Below the pieces are notes generated by a model. It was given only the letters and a program-made list of their open reading frames with translations. It was not told where the DNA came from and did not search any database. A stretch of 64,000 nt of DNA from Psychrobacillus vulpis (GTDB taxonomy: Bacteria; Bacillota; Bacilli; Bacillales_A; Planococcaceae), in assembly GCF_006861825.1 (NCBI RefSeq), contig NZ_VDGI01000015.1:1-64000 (forward strand). The letters are read 5' to 3'. Shown here one piece after another: positions 46,751-56,011 of this stretch. The first letter of the stretch is position 1. Every line of letters begins with the position of its first letter. A program made the translations under genes and the position numbers.

Positions 46751-47035
46751 AGAAAATCGTTGAAACGGCTCCCTTTCCGGAGGCCACTGAAAAAGTCACT
46801 TTTTTTCAAAAAATAAAAACGAAATCCCATAATTCCTTCACTTTTTAGGGTGTTTATGGGGACGTCATGCCAATTTTGATACAAATATACTTCTCAAGTG
46901 GTGACTTTATTTTCTGAATTTTGGTTTTTCAGTGGCCTCCCTTTCCGCGGGCGTTGCCTCAGTCTCCTCGCTACGCTGCGGGGCCTTCGACTAACGCTAT
47001 TCCCGCAGGAGTGTCGCCTTTTTCAACGATTTTCT
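46751..47035. repeat. Palindromic repeat P, copy 6, interrupted by element M
   Basis: Begins 407 bases after copy 5 and is almost identical, including the upstream flank AAGACGGGAATGTGCAATAA, which marks a tandem segmental duplication rather than two insertions. M lies at 46780-46939. Confidence 0.88.
46780..46939. mobile_element. Element M, copy 3
   Basis: 160 bp, essentially identical to 27067-27226, flanked by CCTTTCCG at 46772-46779 and 46940-46947. Confidence 0.85.
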
Positions 47036-47075
47036 AGAAATAAAAAAGTATTTATCATAAAAAATAGAATCACTA

Positions 47076-47140
47076 AACATAGGAAGGGGATGCCCTCATT
47101 AGTCATTTTTCAATGATTTTTGAGGGCATCCCTATGTTTT
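47076..47140. terminator. Hairpin terminator at the 3' end of the amidase gene
   Basis: GGGATGCCCTCA (about 47087-47098) pairs with TGAGGGCATCCC (about 47121-47132), extended by ACATAGG/CTATGT, with T6 on the plus side. It can stop transcripts from both directions. Confidence 0.75.
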
Positions 47141-48670
47141 TTAGTTTATTTGAGAATCAAAATAATTTATTATTCCGTTATAAATTCCAAGTGATGCTTG
47201 TTCTCTGAATTGAGGTGTAGTTACATAGCGTTCTTCCACTGGATTACTTAAAAAACCTAACTCTATTAAAATGGCTTTTTGTTTATTTTCTCTTAAAATT
47301 AAATAGTTTCCAGGTTGCGTGCCACGATCTTTCATCGATACCATGTTCCCAAGCTCTTTATGTACATAAGTAGCAAGTTCTTTTTGAAAATCGTGCATGT
47401 AGTATGTAGTGTAACCACGAACAGAGCTATTTTCAATTGCATCATAGTGTAAGCTAACAAACGCATCTGCGGCAGACTGATGACCAATGGAAACTCGTTT
47501 ACGAAGGTCTACGTATACATCTGACTCACGTGTCATGATGACATTAGCCCCAGCGGCTTGTAATTTAGAAGCTAATAATTCTGCTGTTAGAAGGGTAATA
47601 TCCTTTTCATCTGTACCAAGAGCTCCTGTCGTTCCCCTATCATTTCCACCATGCCCTGCATCAATAACAAGTGTTACTCCTTGTAAAGTTCCTTTTTTTC
47701 GTTCTTTAATCGGTTCTGTTATGGATGAATTATCCGAATTAGAAGATGAGACAACCCAGCTAGCGACATAAGCAATCGTTTTATCTGAAAGCTCGATTTT
47801 ATACCAGTCTTTTTCTTTCTCTAAAACGGGGAAAGATTCTCCGGCATTTACGCGTGCAACAACTTCACTATTGGTCGTGCTTTCTGATCTTAAGTTTGTC
47901 CCATTGTATAAAATTTTGATGGTTTCTAGAGACGTTGTTGACTCAGAAGATAAAGAATGAACGGCAAATTGCCCGTAAAAGCTATAGACCCATCCTTTTT
48001 TACCATTCTCTAATTCAATTTGAACCCAGTTATGATCTTTTGTTATGACTTTAAATTGCTCGCTTTTTGAAACTTGTCCTATTATTTTGGATGAAAGATC
48101 AGCCTTTGCACGAACATTTAAGACGTCTACGGAAACTACAAAGATTTCACGAGTACTAGTAGTCTGTTCAGTTTTCGGTTCTTTCTCTATTGCTTGTTTA
48201 ACAATAGATACATAATCGCTATGGACCCAACCTTTTTTGTCTTGGAAAGATATTTCAATCCATTGTCCTTCTGATTTGAATGTAGTAAGTTGAGTTCCTT
48301 CTTGAATTTGACCGATTACTGCTGAAGACAACGATGGATCCTTTCGAACATTTAATTTATTCACTTTGGAAATAACTTGTTTATTCGTCATTTCTGTCGA
48401 ATCGCTTGTTGTATACCAGCCTGCGACCCATCCATTAGTATTTCCGTATTTAACTTGAAGCCAATCATTTTCTTTACCGATTACTGTGAGTTTATCATTT
48501 TGCTCAACTTCACCGATTATATCGAATGTGAGACCGGGGCCAGAACGGACTTTAAGTGAAGGCACATTTACAGTCACTTCTGATTCTTGTGCATACACCT
48601 TGAAGACAGGAATTAATAAAATAATGGCAAGTAGGAAAATCGTCATTTTTTGTAATAGTTTGTCGTTCAT
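47141..48670 (-). CDS. SH3b-repeat N-acetylmuramoyl-L-alanine amidase (YrvJ-like)
   Basis: A secreted cell-wall hydrolase of 509 aa. Seen: a signal peptide (about 1-27, KMTIFLLAIILLIPVFKVYAQ); four bacterial SH3 domains (about 32-87, 97-155, 178-232, 250-310), each with an LNVR/LKVR-type motif and GW; then an Amidase_3 domain (about 328-507) with zinc motif VIDAGHGGND, the Glu in MTRESD, SLHYDA and the catalytic Glu in LIELGFLSN. It lies between dtd and hisS, as yrvJ in B. subtilis, but on the opposite strand to both neighbours. Confidence 0.92.
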   Translation of the reverse strand: MNDKLLQKMTIFLLAIILLIPVFKVYAQESEVTVNVPSLKVRSGPGLTFDIIGEVEQNDKLTVIGKENDWLQVKYGNTNGWVAGWYTTSDSTEMTNKQVISKVNKLNVRKDPSLSSAVIGQIQEGTQLTTFKSEGQWIEISFQDKKGWVHSDYVSIVKQAIEKEPKTEQTTSTREIFVVSVDVLNVRAKADLSSKIIGQVSKSEQFKVITKDHNWVQIELENGKKGWVYSFYGQFAVHSLSSESTTSLETIKILYNGTNLRSESTTNSEVVARVNAGESFPVLEKEKDWYKIELSDKTIAYVASWVVSSSNSDNSSITEPIKERKKGTLQGVTLVIDAGHGGNDRGTTGALGTDEKDITLLTAELLASKLQAAGANVIMTRESDVYVDLRKRVSIGHQSAADAFVSLHYDAIENSSVRGYTTYYMHDFQKELATYVHKELGNMVSMKDRGTQPGNYLILRENKQKAILIELGFLSNPVEERYVTTPQFREQASLGIYNGIINYFDSQIN

Positions 48671-48734
48671 TGAATCCCTCCCATCCTTATTGTAAATATT
48701 TTCTCATGAAAATTCTACCTTTTATTGAAAAGGG

Positions 48735-48763
48735 TTGACTTATTTAATAACTGTCATTAAGAT
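48735..48763 (+). promoter_or_regulatory. Promoter of the hisS T-box transcript
   Basis: TTGACT (48735-48740), 17 bases, TAAGAT (48758-48763). A TATAAT at 48768 lacks a spaced -35. Confidence 0.6.
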
Positions 48764-48770
48764 AAAGTAT

Positions 48771-49050
48771 AATTATAAACAATAAACAAACCGAAGACCG
48801 AAAAAGTAGCTGTTTTAAACGGATGAAAAGAGAAGGAGAGACGTGGCTGAAATCTTTCCTACAGACGAACTCAGTGAACAACATTCGAGAGGTTTTTTGT
48901 CGAAAAAGTGTAACTTTAGTAGGCAAAAACGGTACTGGTCGTTATTCAGTGAAGAGAGGGTCATTTAATTTGTGACCAACTAGGGTGGAACCGCGGAAGC
49001 TAATATAAGCTCTCGTCCCTTGCATATATGCAAGGGATGAGGGCTTTTTT
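48771..49050 (+). promoter_or_regulatory. T-box leader of hisS-aspS
   Basis: The T-box motif AGGGTGGAACCGCGG lies at 48982-48996. The terminator follows with CTCGTCCCTTGCATA pairing with TATGCAAGGGATGAG (about 49011-49042) and then TTTTTT. I could not assign the specifier codon with confidence; the 3' side of Stem I near GTGAACAAC is ambiguous, so response to tRNA-His or tRNA-Asp is open. Confidence 0.9.
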
Positions 49051-49077
49051 ATTTTTTATTTGAAGGGAGATAAAGTT

Positions 49078-50370
49078 ATGGATATTAAAGTACCTAGAGG
49101 AACACAAGACATATTGCCTAGTGATTCTGGTAAATGGCAAATAGTAGAGGAATTGATCAGAGAAACCTGTAGTTTGTTCCAATATAAAGAAATTAGAACT
49201 CCCATTTTTGAACATACAGAATTATTTACAAGAAGTGTTGGGGATACGACGGATATCGTTCAAAAAGAAATGTATACATTTCAAGATCGTGGCGATCGAT
49301 CATTAACATTAAGACCTGAAGGGACTGCTTCGACAGTTCGTGCATATGTAGAACATAAAATGTTTGGTTACGCTGACCAGCCAGTTAAATTGTATTATAT
49401 GGGACCGATGTTCCGATATGAGAGACAGCAAGCAGGAAGATACAGACAATTTGTTCAATTTGGAATTGAAGCGATTGGAAGTGCCGATCCAGCAATAGAT
49501 GCAGAAGTAATCTCATTGGCAATGTCCGTTTACCAAAAAGCAGGGTTAAAAAATTTGAAGCTTGTTATTAACTCTCTTGGAGATACAGAAAGCCGAGTTG
49601 CACACAAAGAGGCGTTAGTAAATCACTTCGAACCACATATTAAAGAATTTTGCACAGATTGCCAAAATAGACTGCAAAAAAATCCACTTCGCATATTAGA
49701 TTGTAAAGTTGATCGTAATAACCCATTAATGGCGTCAGCGCCATCTCTTGCAGATTTTTTAAACGATGAATCTGCTACTTATTTTGAAAAAGTAAAAGAA
49801 TATTTGACCATTTTAAATATTCCTTTTGTAGTGGATCCTAACTTAGTTCGCGGATTAGATTATTACAATCACACTGCATTTGAAATAATGAGTACTGCTG
49901 AAGGCTTAGGTGCAATTACAACTTTAGCTGGCGGTGGGAGATACAATGGCCTTGTTGAAGAGCTTGGTGGACCAGAATCACCAGGAATTGGATTTGCAAT
50001 GAGTATTGAACGATTATTACTTGCTTTAGAGGCAGAGGATAATAATTGGGCAACCCTTTCTATGTTAGATGTATATGTAATTAGTATGGGAGAAGCTGCT
50101 AAGAAAAAAGCAGTGGAACTTACAAATGTATTCAGACAGAATAACATCACTTCAGAAATGGATTATTTAGATCGTAAAATAAAAACACAAATGAAGTCTG
50201 CGGATCGAATGAAAGCAAAATTTGTCCTCATAATAGGGGACGATGAACTTGAAAAAGAAAGTGTTATGCTTAAAAATTTGTCAAATGGAGAACAGCAACT
50301 GATACCACTAAACAAATTAGTAGAGCAAGTAAAAAATAGTATTACAGCTTGGGTGGAGGAAGAAAAATGA
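49078..50370 (+). CDS. hisS: Histidyl-tRNA synthetase
   Basis: Class II synthetase. Seen: 430 aa, [14 protein letters not shown] opening, motif 1 region [18 protein letters not shown], motif 2 [15 protein letters not shown], the histidine signatures [13 protein letters not shown] and [14 protein letters not shown], and motif 3 [14 protein letters not shown] chose ATG 49078, after AAGGGAGATAAAGTT. Its stop overlaps the aspS start (ATGA). Confidence 0.98.
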   Translation: MDIKVPRGTQDILPSDSGKWQIVEELIRETCSLFQYKEIRTPIFEHTELFTRSVGDTTDIVQKEMYTFQDRGDRSLTLRPEGTASTVRAYVEHKMFGYADQPVKLYYMGPMFRYERQQAGRYRQFVQFGIEAIGSADPAIDAEVISLAMSVYQKAGLKNLKLVINSLGDTESRVAHKEALVNHFEPHIKEFCTDCQNRLQKNPLRILDCKVDRNNPLMASAPSLADFLNDESATYFEKVKEYLTILNIPFVVDPNLVRGLDYYNHTAFEIMSTAEGLGAITTLAGGGRYNGLVEELGGPESPGIGFAMSIERLLLALEAEDNNWATLSMLDVYVISMGEAAKKKAVELTNVFRQNNITSEMDYLDRKIKTQMKSADRMKAKFVLIIGDDELEKESVMLKNLSNGEQQLIPLNKLVEQVKNSITAWVEEEK

Positions 50371-52151
50371 AAAGAACACATACTAGTGGAGAATTAAACA
50401 TGCAACAAATTGGAGAAACTGTCCATTTAATCGGTTGGGTACAAAAACGAAGAGATTTAGGCGGACTTATTTTCGTAGATGTAAGAGATCGTTCAGGTAT
50501 TGTGCAAGTAGTATTTAATCCGGAAATTTCCGAAACAGCGATTCAAGTAGCAGATAAACTTCGTAATGAATACATCATTGAGGTACAGGGTACAGTAATT
50601 GCTCGAGCTGCAAATCAAGTAAATCCCAATATGCCTTCTGGAGAGATTGAAGTACACGCAGCAGAAGTATCTATTATTAATGAAGCAAAGAATCCTCCTT
50701 TCGCAATTGAAAATCAATCTGACGCTGGAGAAGATATTAGATTAAAATATCGTTACTTAGATTTAAGAAGACCAGTAATGTACGACACGTTTAAGATGCG
50801 ATCAGACATTACTAAAACAGTTAGACGTTTTTTGGATGAAGAAGGCTTTTTGGAAGTAGAAACACCTATTTTAACAAAGTCTACTCCAGAAGGAGCACGT
50901 GATTATTTAGTGCCAAGTCGAGTGCATAGCGGTGAATTTTATGCATTACCTCAATCGCCACAATTGTTTAAGCAAATGCTAATGGTTGCTGGATTCGAAA
51001 AGTATTATCAAATTGCTAGATGCTTCCGAGATGAAGATTTACGTGCAGACCGTCAACCAGAATTTACTCAAATCGATATGGAAATGAGTTTCCTATCTAT
51101 GGATGAGATTCTGGAAATGAATGAGCGTATGATGAAAAAAGTGATGAAAGACGTCAAAGGCATAGATGTGACAATCCCGTTCCAACGTATGGATTACGAT
51201 GAAGCAATGGCGCGATTTGGTTCGGATAAACCTGATGTTCGCTTTGGATTAGAGTTAGTAAACTTATCCGAAATCGTGAAGGATAGTGCATTTAAAGTTT
51301 TTGCATCTGCGATTGAAAATGGAGGAGAAGTTAAGGCGATTAATGTGAAAGGTGCCGCTGATAACTATTCTCGAAAAGATATCGATGCACTTGGTGAATT
51401 TGCAGGAGTTTATGGAGCAAAAGGACTTGCTTGGTTAAAAGTAGATGAAGAAGGTCTAAAAGGTCCAATTGCGAAGTTTTTCGAAGGAGAAGCGGCAACT
51501 AGTTTAATTGAAACTTTAGAAGCAACTGCAGGAGATTTACTGTTATTCGTTGCAGATAAAAAATCAGTAGTAGCAGATGCTCTAGGAGCACTTCGCTTAA
51601 AACTTGGGAAAGATCTTCAATTAATCGATGAAAACCGCTTTGAATTTCTTTGGGTTATTAACTGGCCGTTATTTGAATATGATGAAAAAGATGGGCGTTA
51701 CAAAGCTGCTCACCATCCTTTCACAAGACCGTTCGAAGAAGATCTGCCTTTAATGGATACAGATCCAAGTAAAGTCCGAGCACAAGCATATGACTTAGTT
51801 TTAAATGGTTATGAACTCGGTGGAGGATCACTACGTATATATTCAAGAGAAGTTCAAGAAAAAATGTTTGAAATACTTGGATTCTCACAGGAAGAAGCGA
51901 AAGCACAGTTTGGTTTCCTAATGGAAGCGTTCGAATATGGTACTCCTCCACATGGCGGTGTTGCTTTTGGTTTGGATCGTGTCGTAATGTTACTTTCAGG
52001 TAGTACAAACTTACGCGATACAATCGCATTTCCGAAAACGGCAAGTGCAAGTTGCTTGTTAACTCAAGCGCCTAGTACTGTAGCCACAGCTCAACTTGAG
52101 GAATTAAGCCTAAACGTAATTGTTCAGAATAGTGAAAAAATAACGCAATAA
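50367..52151 (+). CDS. aspS: Aspartyl-tRNA synthetase
   Basis: Class II synthetase of the bacterial type. Seen: 594 aa, N-terminal OB anticodon domain ([20 protein letters not shown]), motif 1 [19 protein letters not shown], motif 2 [15 protein letters not shown], a GAD insertion domain (about 290-415) and motif 3 [13 protein letters not shown]. Start ATG 50367 after GTGGAGGAAG, overlapping hisS by 4 bases; both are driven by the T-box leader. Confidence 0.98.
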   Translation: MKRTHTSGELNMQQIGETVHLIGWVQKRRDLGGLIFVDVRDRSGIVQVVFNPEISETAIQVADKLRNEYIIEVQGTVIARAANQVNPNMPSGEIEVHAAEVSIINEAKNPPFAIENQSDAGEDIRLKYRYLDLRRPVMYDTFKMRSDITKTVRRFLDEEGFLEVETPILTKSTPEGARDYLVPSRVHSGEFYALPQSPQLFKQMLMVAGFEKYYQIARCFRDEDLRADRQPEFTQIDMEMSFLSMDEILEMNERMMKKVMKDVKGIDVTIPFQRMDYDEAMARFGSDKPDVRFGLELVNLSEIVKDSAFKVFASAIENGGEVKAINVKGAADNYSRKDIDALGEFAGVYGAKGLAWLKVDEEGLKGPIAKFFEGEAATSLIETLEATAGDLLLFVADKKSVVADALGALRLKLGKDLQLIDENRFEFLWVINWPLFEYDEKDGRYKAAHHPFTRPFEEDLPLMDTDPSKVRAQAYDLVLNGYELGGGSLRIYSREVQEKMFEILGFSQEEAKAQFGFLMEAFEYGTPPHGGVAFGLDRVVMLLSGSTNLRDTIAFPKTASASCLLTQAPSTVATAQLEELSLNVIVQNSEKITQ

Positions 52152-52156
52152 AATAA

Positions 52157-52185
52157 TTGAAGTTTCAAAATACGTATGCTATTAT
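52157..52185 (+). promoter_or_regulatory. Promoter of the 6S RNA
   Basis: TTGAAG (52157-52162), 17 bases, TATTAT (52180-52185), with TG one base before the -10 (extended -10). Confidence 0.75.
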
Positions 52186-52190
52186 ACAAG

Positions 52191-52390
52191 TAATACGAAT
52201 CCTGATGTGTTCGCAACATGCCAATCAGTTTTGACCGAACAATTTATATCGTCGGGAGTCTAACTTTTATTACAAATGACATGCCTCCATTGAGGACGTC
52301 AGGCATAATAAAGAGGACACCCACCTGCTGAGTGCGGGTTCAAAACGATACGCTTTCATTTGACGGCACGATTGGGATTCGTCCTTACAT
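52191..52390 (+). ncRNA. bsrB: 6S RNA (6S-2/BsrB type)
   Basis: Family role: mimics an open promoter and binds sigma-A RNA polymerase. The location between aspS and tcdA is that of bsrB in B. subtilis. The ends close on each other: ACGAATCC (52195-52202) with GGATTCGT (52375-52382). A long irregular hairpin with an internal bubble lies between. It has its own promoter, and a separate terminator follows at 52401-52431. No open frame is present. The exact ends are inferred. Confidence 0.85.
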
Positions 52391-52400
52391 TGATCAATTT

Positions 52401-52431
52401 CCCCTCTAGCAACAATTGCTGGAGGGTTTTT
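52401..52431 (+). terminator. Intrinsic terminator after the 6S RNA
   Basis: CCCTCTAGCAA and TTGCTGGAGGG form an 11-bp stem (one G-U) with a 3-base loop, then TTTTT. Confidence 0.92.
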
Positions 52432-52478
52432 CATGGAAACTATTCCGACTAATTTTATATAAATGGAGTGTTTTATAT

Positions 52479-53240
52479 ATGTTACATCAATTTTCTAGAA
52501 ATGAGCTTGCAATAGGTAAAGAAGGCGTGGATTTATTAAAAAATACGACCGTGGCAATCTTAGGAGTTGGAGGAGTTGGCTCTTTCGCTGCAGAAGCATG
52601 TGCAAGAAGTGGGGTTGGTCGAATTATTTTAGTCGATAAGGACAATGTTGATATTACTAATATTAATAGACAGCTTGTAGCTTATATTTCGACGATAGGT
52701 CGCTCTAAATCAGAGGTAATGAAAGAACGTATAGCAGATATTAATCCAGAATGTGAAGTGATTGATATGCATATGTTTTATACGGAAGAAACATTTGAAC
52801 AATTCTTTGCAATGAATATTGATTACGTAATCGATGCTTCTGATACGATTATTTACAAAATACATTTGATGAAAGAGTGCTTAAAAAGAGGCATTAAAAT
52901 TATTTCAAGTATGGGTGCTGCTAATAAAACAGATCCTACCCGTTTTAAAATAGCGGATATATCTAAAACACATACAGATCCAATCGCGAAAATAATTCGA
53001 ACTAAATTACGAAAAGAAGATCGTATTACAAAAGGGATTCCAGTCGTGTTTTCCGATGAAAGTCCAATTATTGTTCGAGAAGATGTTGTGGAGACAGTAG
53101 GAAAGCCAGATGCAGCAATTCGTAAAGCGAAAATGCCACCATCTTCGAATGCGTTTGTACCATCGTCAGTTGGTTTAATATGTGCAAGTTGGGTAATAAA
53201 TGATATTACTAGGGAAATTCATATTAATCGAGTGCAATAA
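52479..53240 (+). CDS. tcdA: tRNA threonylcarbamoyladenosine dehydratase TcdA
   Basis: E1-like ThiF-fold enzyme that cyclises t6A37 to ct6A (YrvM in B. subtilis). Seen: 253 aa, ILGVGGVGSFAAEACARSGVG as the ATP-binding loop (about 28-48), DKDNVDITNINRQ, a DASDTIIYKIHL segment and SSMGAANKTDPTRF. I chose ATG 52479 after GGAGTG; an in-frame ATG at 52416 lies in the 6S terminator and would add a non-family N-terminus. Confidence 0.95.
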   Translation: MLHQFSRNELAIGKEGVDLLKNTTVAILGVGGVGSFAAEACARSGVGRIILVDKDNVDITNINRQLVAYISTIGRSKSEVMKERIADINPECEVIDMHMFYTEETFEQFFAMNIDYVIDASDTIIYKIHLMKECLKRGIKIISSMGAANKTDPTRFKIADISKTHTDPIAKIIRTKLRKEDRITKGIPVVFSDESPIIVREDVVETVGKPDAAIRKAKMPPSSNAFVPSSVGLICASWVINDITREIHINRVQ

Positions 53241-53318
53241 TTAGTTGAAGTTTTTTCCTATTCCCATATACTATAATTACAGCAGTATAAAAAGTGAAGT
53301 AATAAGGAGGAGAACGTA

Positions 53319-53513
53319 ATGACTGAAACAAATAACCAAGATGCACCGAAAAAGAAAATGACATTGCAAGAAGCAGTAAAGCAAAAGCTAGAAGAAAAGA
53401 AGAAACTATCTTCTGGTGGAAAAGGTACAGGAAATGGACCAGCAACAAATCAAAAAATGAAAAGTCAGCAAACAAAAAAAGTTAGTAATACAAGACGTAA
53501 AATGGGTGTGTAA
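53319..53513 (+). CDS. Small charged protein of unknown function, 64 aa
   Basis: Preceded by a near-perfect AAGGAGG site and followed by a strong terminator, so it is probably real. The composition is Lys/Gln/Thr/Gly-rich: an acidic-to-basic helix (about 10-30, KKKMTLQEAVKQKLEEKKKL), a Gly/Asn linker and a basic end NTRRKMGV. No membrane segment or cysteine. I do not recognise the family. It resembles intrinsically disordered or nucleic-acid-associated small proteins, but that is only a compositional impression. Confidence 0.7.
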   Translation: MTETNNQDAPKKKMTLQEAVKQKLEEKKKLSSGGKGTGNGPATNQKMKSQQTKKVSNTRRKMGV

Positions 53514-53590
53514 AAGAAACACTCCTTAGAATTTAATGCAATATGTTCTGCGAAAAGATTACTACATAGAATAAATGTAGTAAAACTTAT

Positions 53591-53627
53591 AAATCCAGTC
53601 TAGTATTAATCTAGACTGGATTTTTAA
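53591..53627 (+). terminator. Intrinsic terminator after the 64-aa gene
   Basis: AATCCAGTCTAG and CTAGACTGGATT pair perfectly around TATTAAT, followed by TTT. Confidence 0.92.
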
Positions 53628-54101
53628 TTTGAATATAGGTTATCTTTTTAAAGAATATGAAAGTATATAAATTTATAGAATGGATTCCGTTCCAAGCGGA
53701 CTCTTTCCGCGGGCGTTGCCTCAGCCTCCTCGCTACGAGGGCGCTGAAAAAGTGTCATTCAAATAAATTATCTATCAAATAGTCCTAAGAGTATTTAGCG
53801 CTTTGGCATTCGCTTTCCGCGGGCGAGCGCCGAGCCTCCTCCTACGCTTCGCTTCGTGCGGGGTCTCGTCTGTCTCGCTTTCCCGCAGGAGCCTCATGCG
53901 TCGCGCTATATTCTCTTAAATAAATACAGCAAATTGTTCCTCCAAAAATACTAATTCGAGTTTTTCAGTGCCCTCCTCGCTACGCTGTGGGGTCTTCGAC
54001 TAACGCTTATCCCGCTGGAGTCGCCGATTTTCACTACAACCATCTAGTATAGAAAAATGTATTCATGCTCTTTCTATTCTAGTATTTTTACGGAGTACTT
54101 A
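53628..54101. repeat. Repeat field between the 64-aa gene and rarA
   Basis: No gene. A P-like GC-rich repeat (about 53695-54030) is interrupted by element C (53737-53975). The outer parts contain TTTCCGCGGGCGTTGCCTCAG and ACTAACGCTTATCCCGC as in P, but the AGAAAATCGTTGAAA ends are not recognisable. Confidence 0.8.
53737..53975. mobile_element. Element C, copy 1: 239-bp MITE-like element with intact target duplication
   Basis: Ends GAGGGCGCTGAAAAA and TTTTTCAGTGCCCTC form 15-bp inverted repeats (one mismatch). CTCGCTAC occurs directly on both sides (53729-53736 and 53976-53983), an 8-bp target duplication. The interior is GC-rich and can fold. It is shared with 27613-27849 in the opposite orientation and partially with 1-360. 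No open frame. Confidence 0.85.
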
Positions 54102-55385
54102 TTATTCTTTTTTAAATTTTTCTATACGGTGATAAATCGCAGCAAGACGTCTTTCTTCACCAGCCTCTATTGGCTTATAAAATTGTGTCCCAATCAAATT
54201 TTCTGGAAGATAATTTTGTTTCACCCAACCACCAAAAGTACCAATTTTATGATTATGCGGATATATATAACCTCCATGACCAAGTTCGCTTGCTCCTGTG
54301 TAATGGGTGTCTTTTAAATGACTTGGAATATCTCCAGTTTTCCCTTGATGAATACTTGAAATTGCCGCATCAAGTGCAGCGTAAGCGGAATTCGATTTCT
54401 CAGATAAACACATTAAAACGATTGCATTTGCTAATGGAATACGTGCTTCTGGCAGACCAAGTCTTTCAGCTGCTTGAATGGCTGCAAGTACTTGTGGTCC
54501 AACGGAAGGATTAGCAAGGCCGATATCTTCATAGGACATGACGAGAAGTCTTCTAGAAACAGCTACTAAATCTCCATTTTCAAGTAAATGAGCTAAGTAA
54601 TATAGTGCCGCATCTGTGTCACTTCCACGAACAGATTTTTGTAATGCAGACAAAAGATTATAAAAGTGTGATCCTTTTTTATCTCCAAAAACTCCTACTC
54701 GATCAATTAAACTGTTCAAAATAGAATCCTCTATTACTGTGACTCCATTCTGTTCGAAACTTGCGAATACGGTAGATTCAAGCAATGTTAATGCTTTTCT
54801 AGCGTCTCCATTTGCTGCATCCGCAATTTTTTTTCTTTGGTCGTCAGTTAGATCAATTTTTGTTTGACCGAGTCCTTTTTCTTTATCTTGCAGGGCTCTT
54901 TGCAGTAACATATCTACATCTTCTGTCGTGAGTCGCTTAAGTTGTTTGATTTCGCCACAACGAGATCGTATTGCAGGGTTTACATCATGAAATGGATTTT
55001 CTGTTGTTGCACCGATTAAAATAATAGACCCATTTTCTACATGGGGTAAAAGTGTGTCCTGTTGTAGCTTATTAAATCGATGAATTTCGTCTAAAAACAA
55101 AATCACTTTACCACTTAGCCTTGCATCGGCTACAACATCTTCTACATCTTTTTTGCCGGCCTTAGTAGCATTTAATGCAATAAAAGGGAGTTTTGTTGTA
55201 CCTGCAATTGCAAAAGCAAGTGAAGTTTTCCCAACACCGGGGTCACCGTATAAAAGCATAGAAGGTACATGTCCATTTTTTATCATTTTATATAATGCCG
55301 TATCACTTCCAATGACATGTTGTTGACCGGCTATTTCATCAATTGTATGAGGTCTCATACGATATGCTAATGGTTCATTATGCAA
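54102..55385 (-). CDS. rarA: Replication-associated recombination protein RarA (MgsA-type AAA+ ATPase)
   Basis: Clamp-loader-like AAA+ protein acting at stalled forks (YrvN). Seen: 427 aa, [19 protein letters not shown] opening, Walker [15 protein letters not shown] (about 43-56), Walker [12 protein letters not shown], sensor 1 GATTENP, and the MgsA_C tetramerisation half with [10 protein letters not shown] and GYIYPHNH. Divergent from cymR; its 3' side runs into the repeat field. Confidence 0.95.
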   Translation of the reverse strand: MHNEPLAYRMRPHTIDEIAGQQHVIGSDTALYKMIKNGHVPSMLLYGDPGVGKTSLAFAIAGTTKLPFIALNATKAGKKDVEDVVADARLSGKVILFLDEIHRFNKLQQDTLLPHVENGSIILIGATTENPFHDVNPAIRSRCGEIKQLKRLTTEDVDMLLQRALQDKEKGLGQTKIDLTDDQRKKIADAANGDARKALTLLESTVFASFEQNGVTVIEDSILNSLIDRVGVFGDKKGSHFYNLLSALQKSVRGSDTDAALYYLAHLLENGDLVAVSRRLLVMSYEDIGLANPSVGPQVLAAIQAAERLGLPEARIPLANAIVLMCLSEKSNSAYAALDAAISSIHQGKTGDIPSHLKDTHYTGASELGHGGYIYPHNHKIGTFGGWVKQNYLPENLIGTQFYKPIEAGEERRLAAIYHRIEKFKKE

Positions 55386-55574
55386 AATGATCTCTCCTTA
55401 CTCAAGTCTAGCTATAACGTTGTTGTTATTTAGACAGTCGGTTCTTAATTTATTTCGTACGTGTGTTCTATCATTATATCGAAGTTTACTGGAAAAGTCA
55501 TTTTGAAGTCGTTCTATCCATGAATTATGCTATACTTATGAAAGAATTTTTACTAACTTTTGAGGTGAAATGTA

Positions 55575-55997
55575 TTGAAGATATCGACGAAAGGGCGCTA
55601 CGGACTAACTATAATGATAGCGTTAGGAAAACAATTTGGAGAAGGGCCAGTAGCTTTGCGCCAAATTGCTGCTGACCATGATTTATCTGAAGCGTACCTA
55701 GAACAAATCGTTTCTCCGCTAAGAAATGCAGGACTCGTTAAAAGTGTACGGGGGGCTTATGGCGGATATATGCTGGCAAAAGACCCTAGTGTACTTACCG
55801 CTGGAGATGTAATTAGAGTTTTAGAGGGACCAATACAACCTGTAGAGGGCATTGAAAACGAAGAACCACCACAGCGTGAATTATGGATGCGTATTCGAGA
55901 TGCTGTTAAAAATGTGCTAGATACAACAACAATTGAAGATTTGGCACAATACACGGAAGAAAATCCGGATAATACTGGATATATGTTTTATATTTAA
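55575..55997 (+). CDS. cymR: Rrf2-family regulator CymR
   Basis: Master repressor of cysteine metabolism in B. subtilis, active in complex with CysK. Seen: 140 aa, a winged HTH MKISTKGRYGLTIMIALGK with the recognition region AYLEQIVSPLRNAGLVKSVRGAYGGY (about residues 41-66), then a long helix and dimer domain. The three Cys of Fe-S Rrf2 regulators such as IscR are absent; this protein has no cysteine at all. The start is TTG 55575 after GAGGTGAAA. It precedes the desulfurase gene by 14 bases, as in Bacillus. Confidence 0.92.
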   Translation: MKISTKGRYGLTIMIALGKQFGEGPVALRQIAADHDLSEAYLEQIVSPLRNAGLVKSVRGAYGGYMLAKDPSVLTAGDVIRVLEGPIQPVEGIENEEPPQRELWMRIRDAVKNVLDTTTIEDLAQYTEENPDNTGYMFYI

Positions 55998-56011
55998 GGA
56001 GCAGTTTGAAA

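Larger units (their letters stand above)
46051..47140. repeat. Intergenic repeat field between dtd and the amidase gene
   Basis: About 1.1 kb without a credible gene. After the dtd terminator come worn repeat pieces (46255-46300), then two nearly identical P+M composites in tandem (46307-46627 and 46717-47035, 407-410 bases apart), and finally the shared terminator hairpin at 47076-47140. Open frames on both strands here merely translate the repeats. Confidence 0.87.

Noticed and set aside
49869-50150. 93-aa minus-strand frame inside hisS
   Set aside because: Antisense shadow of a conserved synthetase with no start signal.
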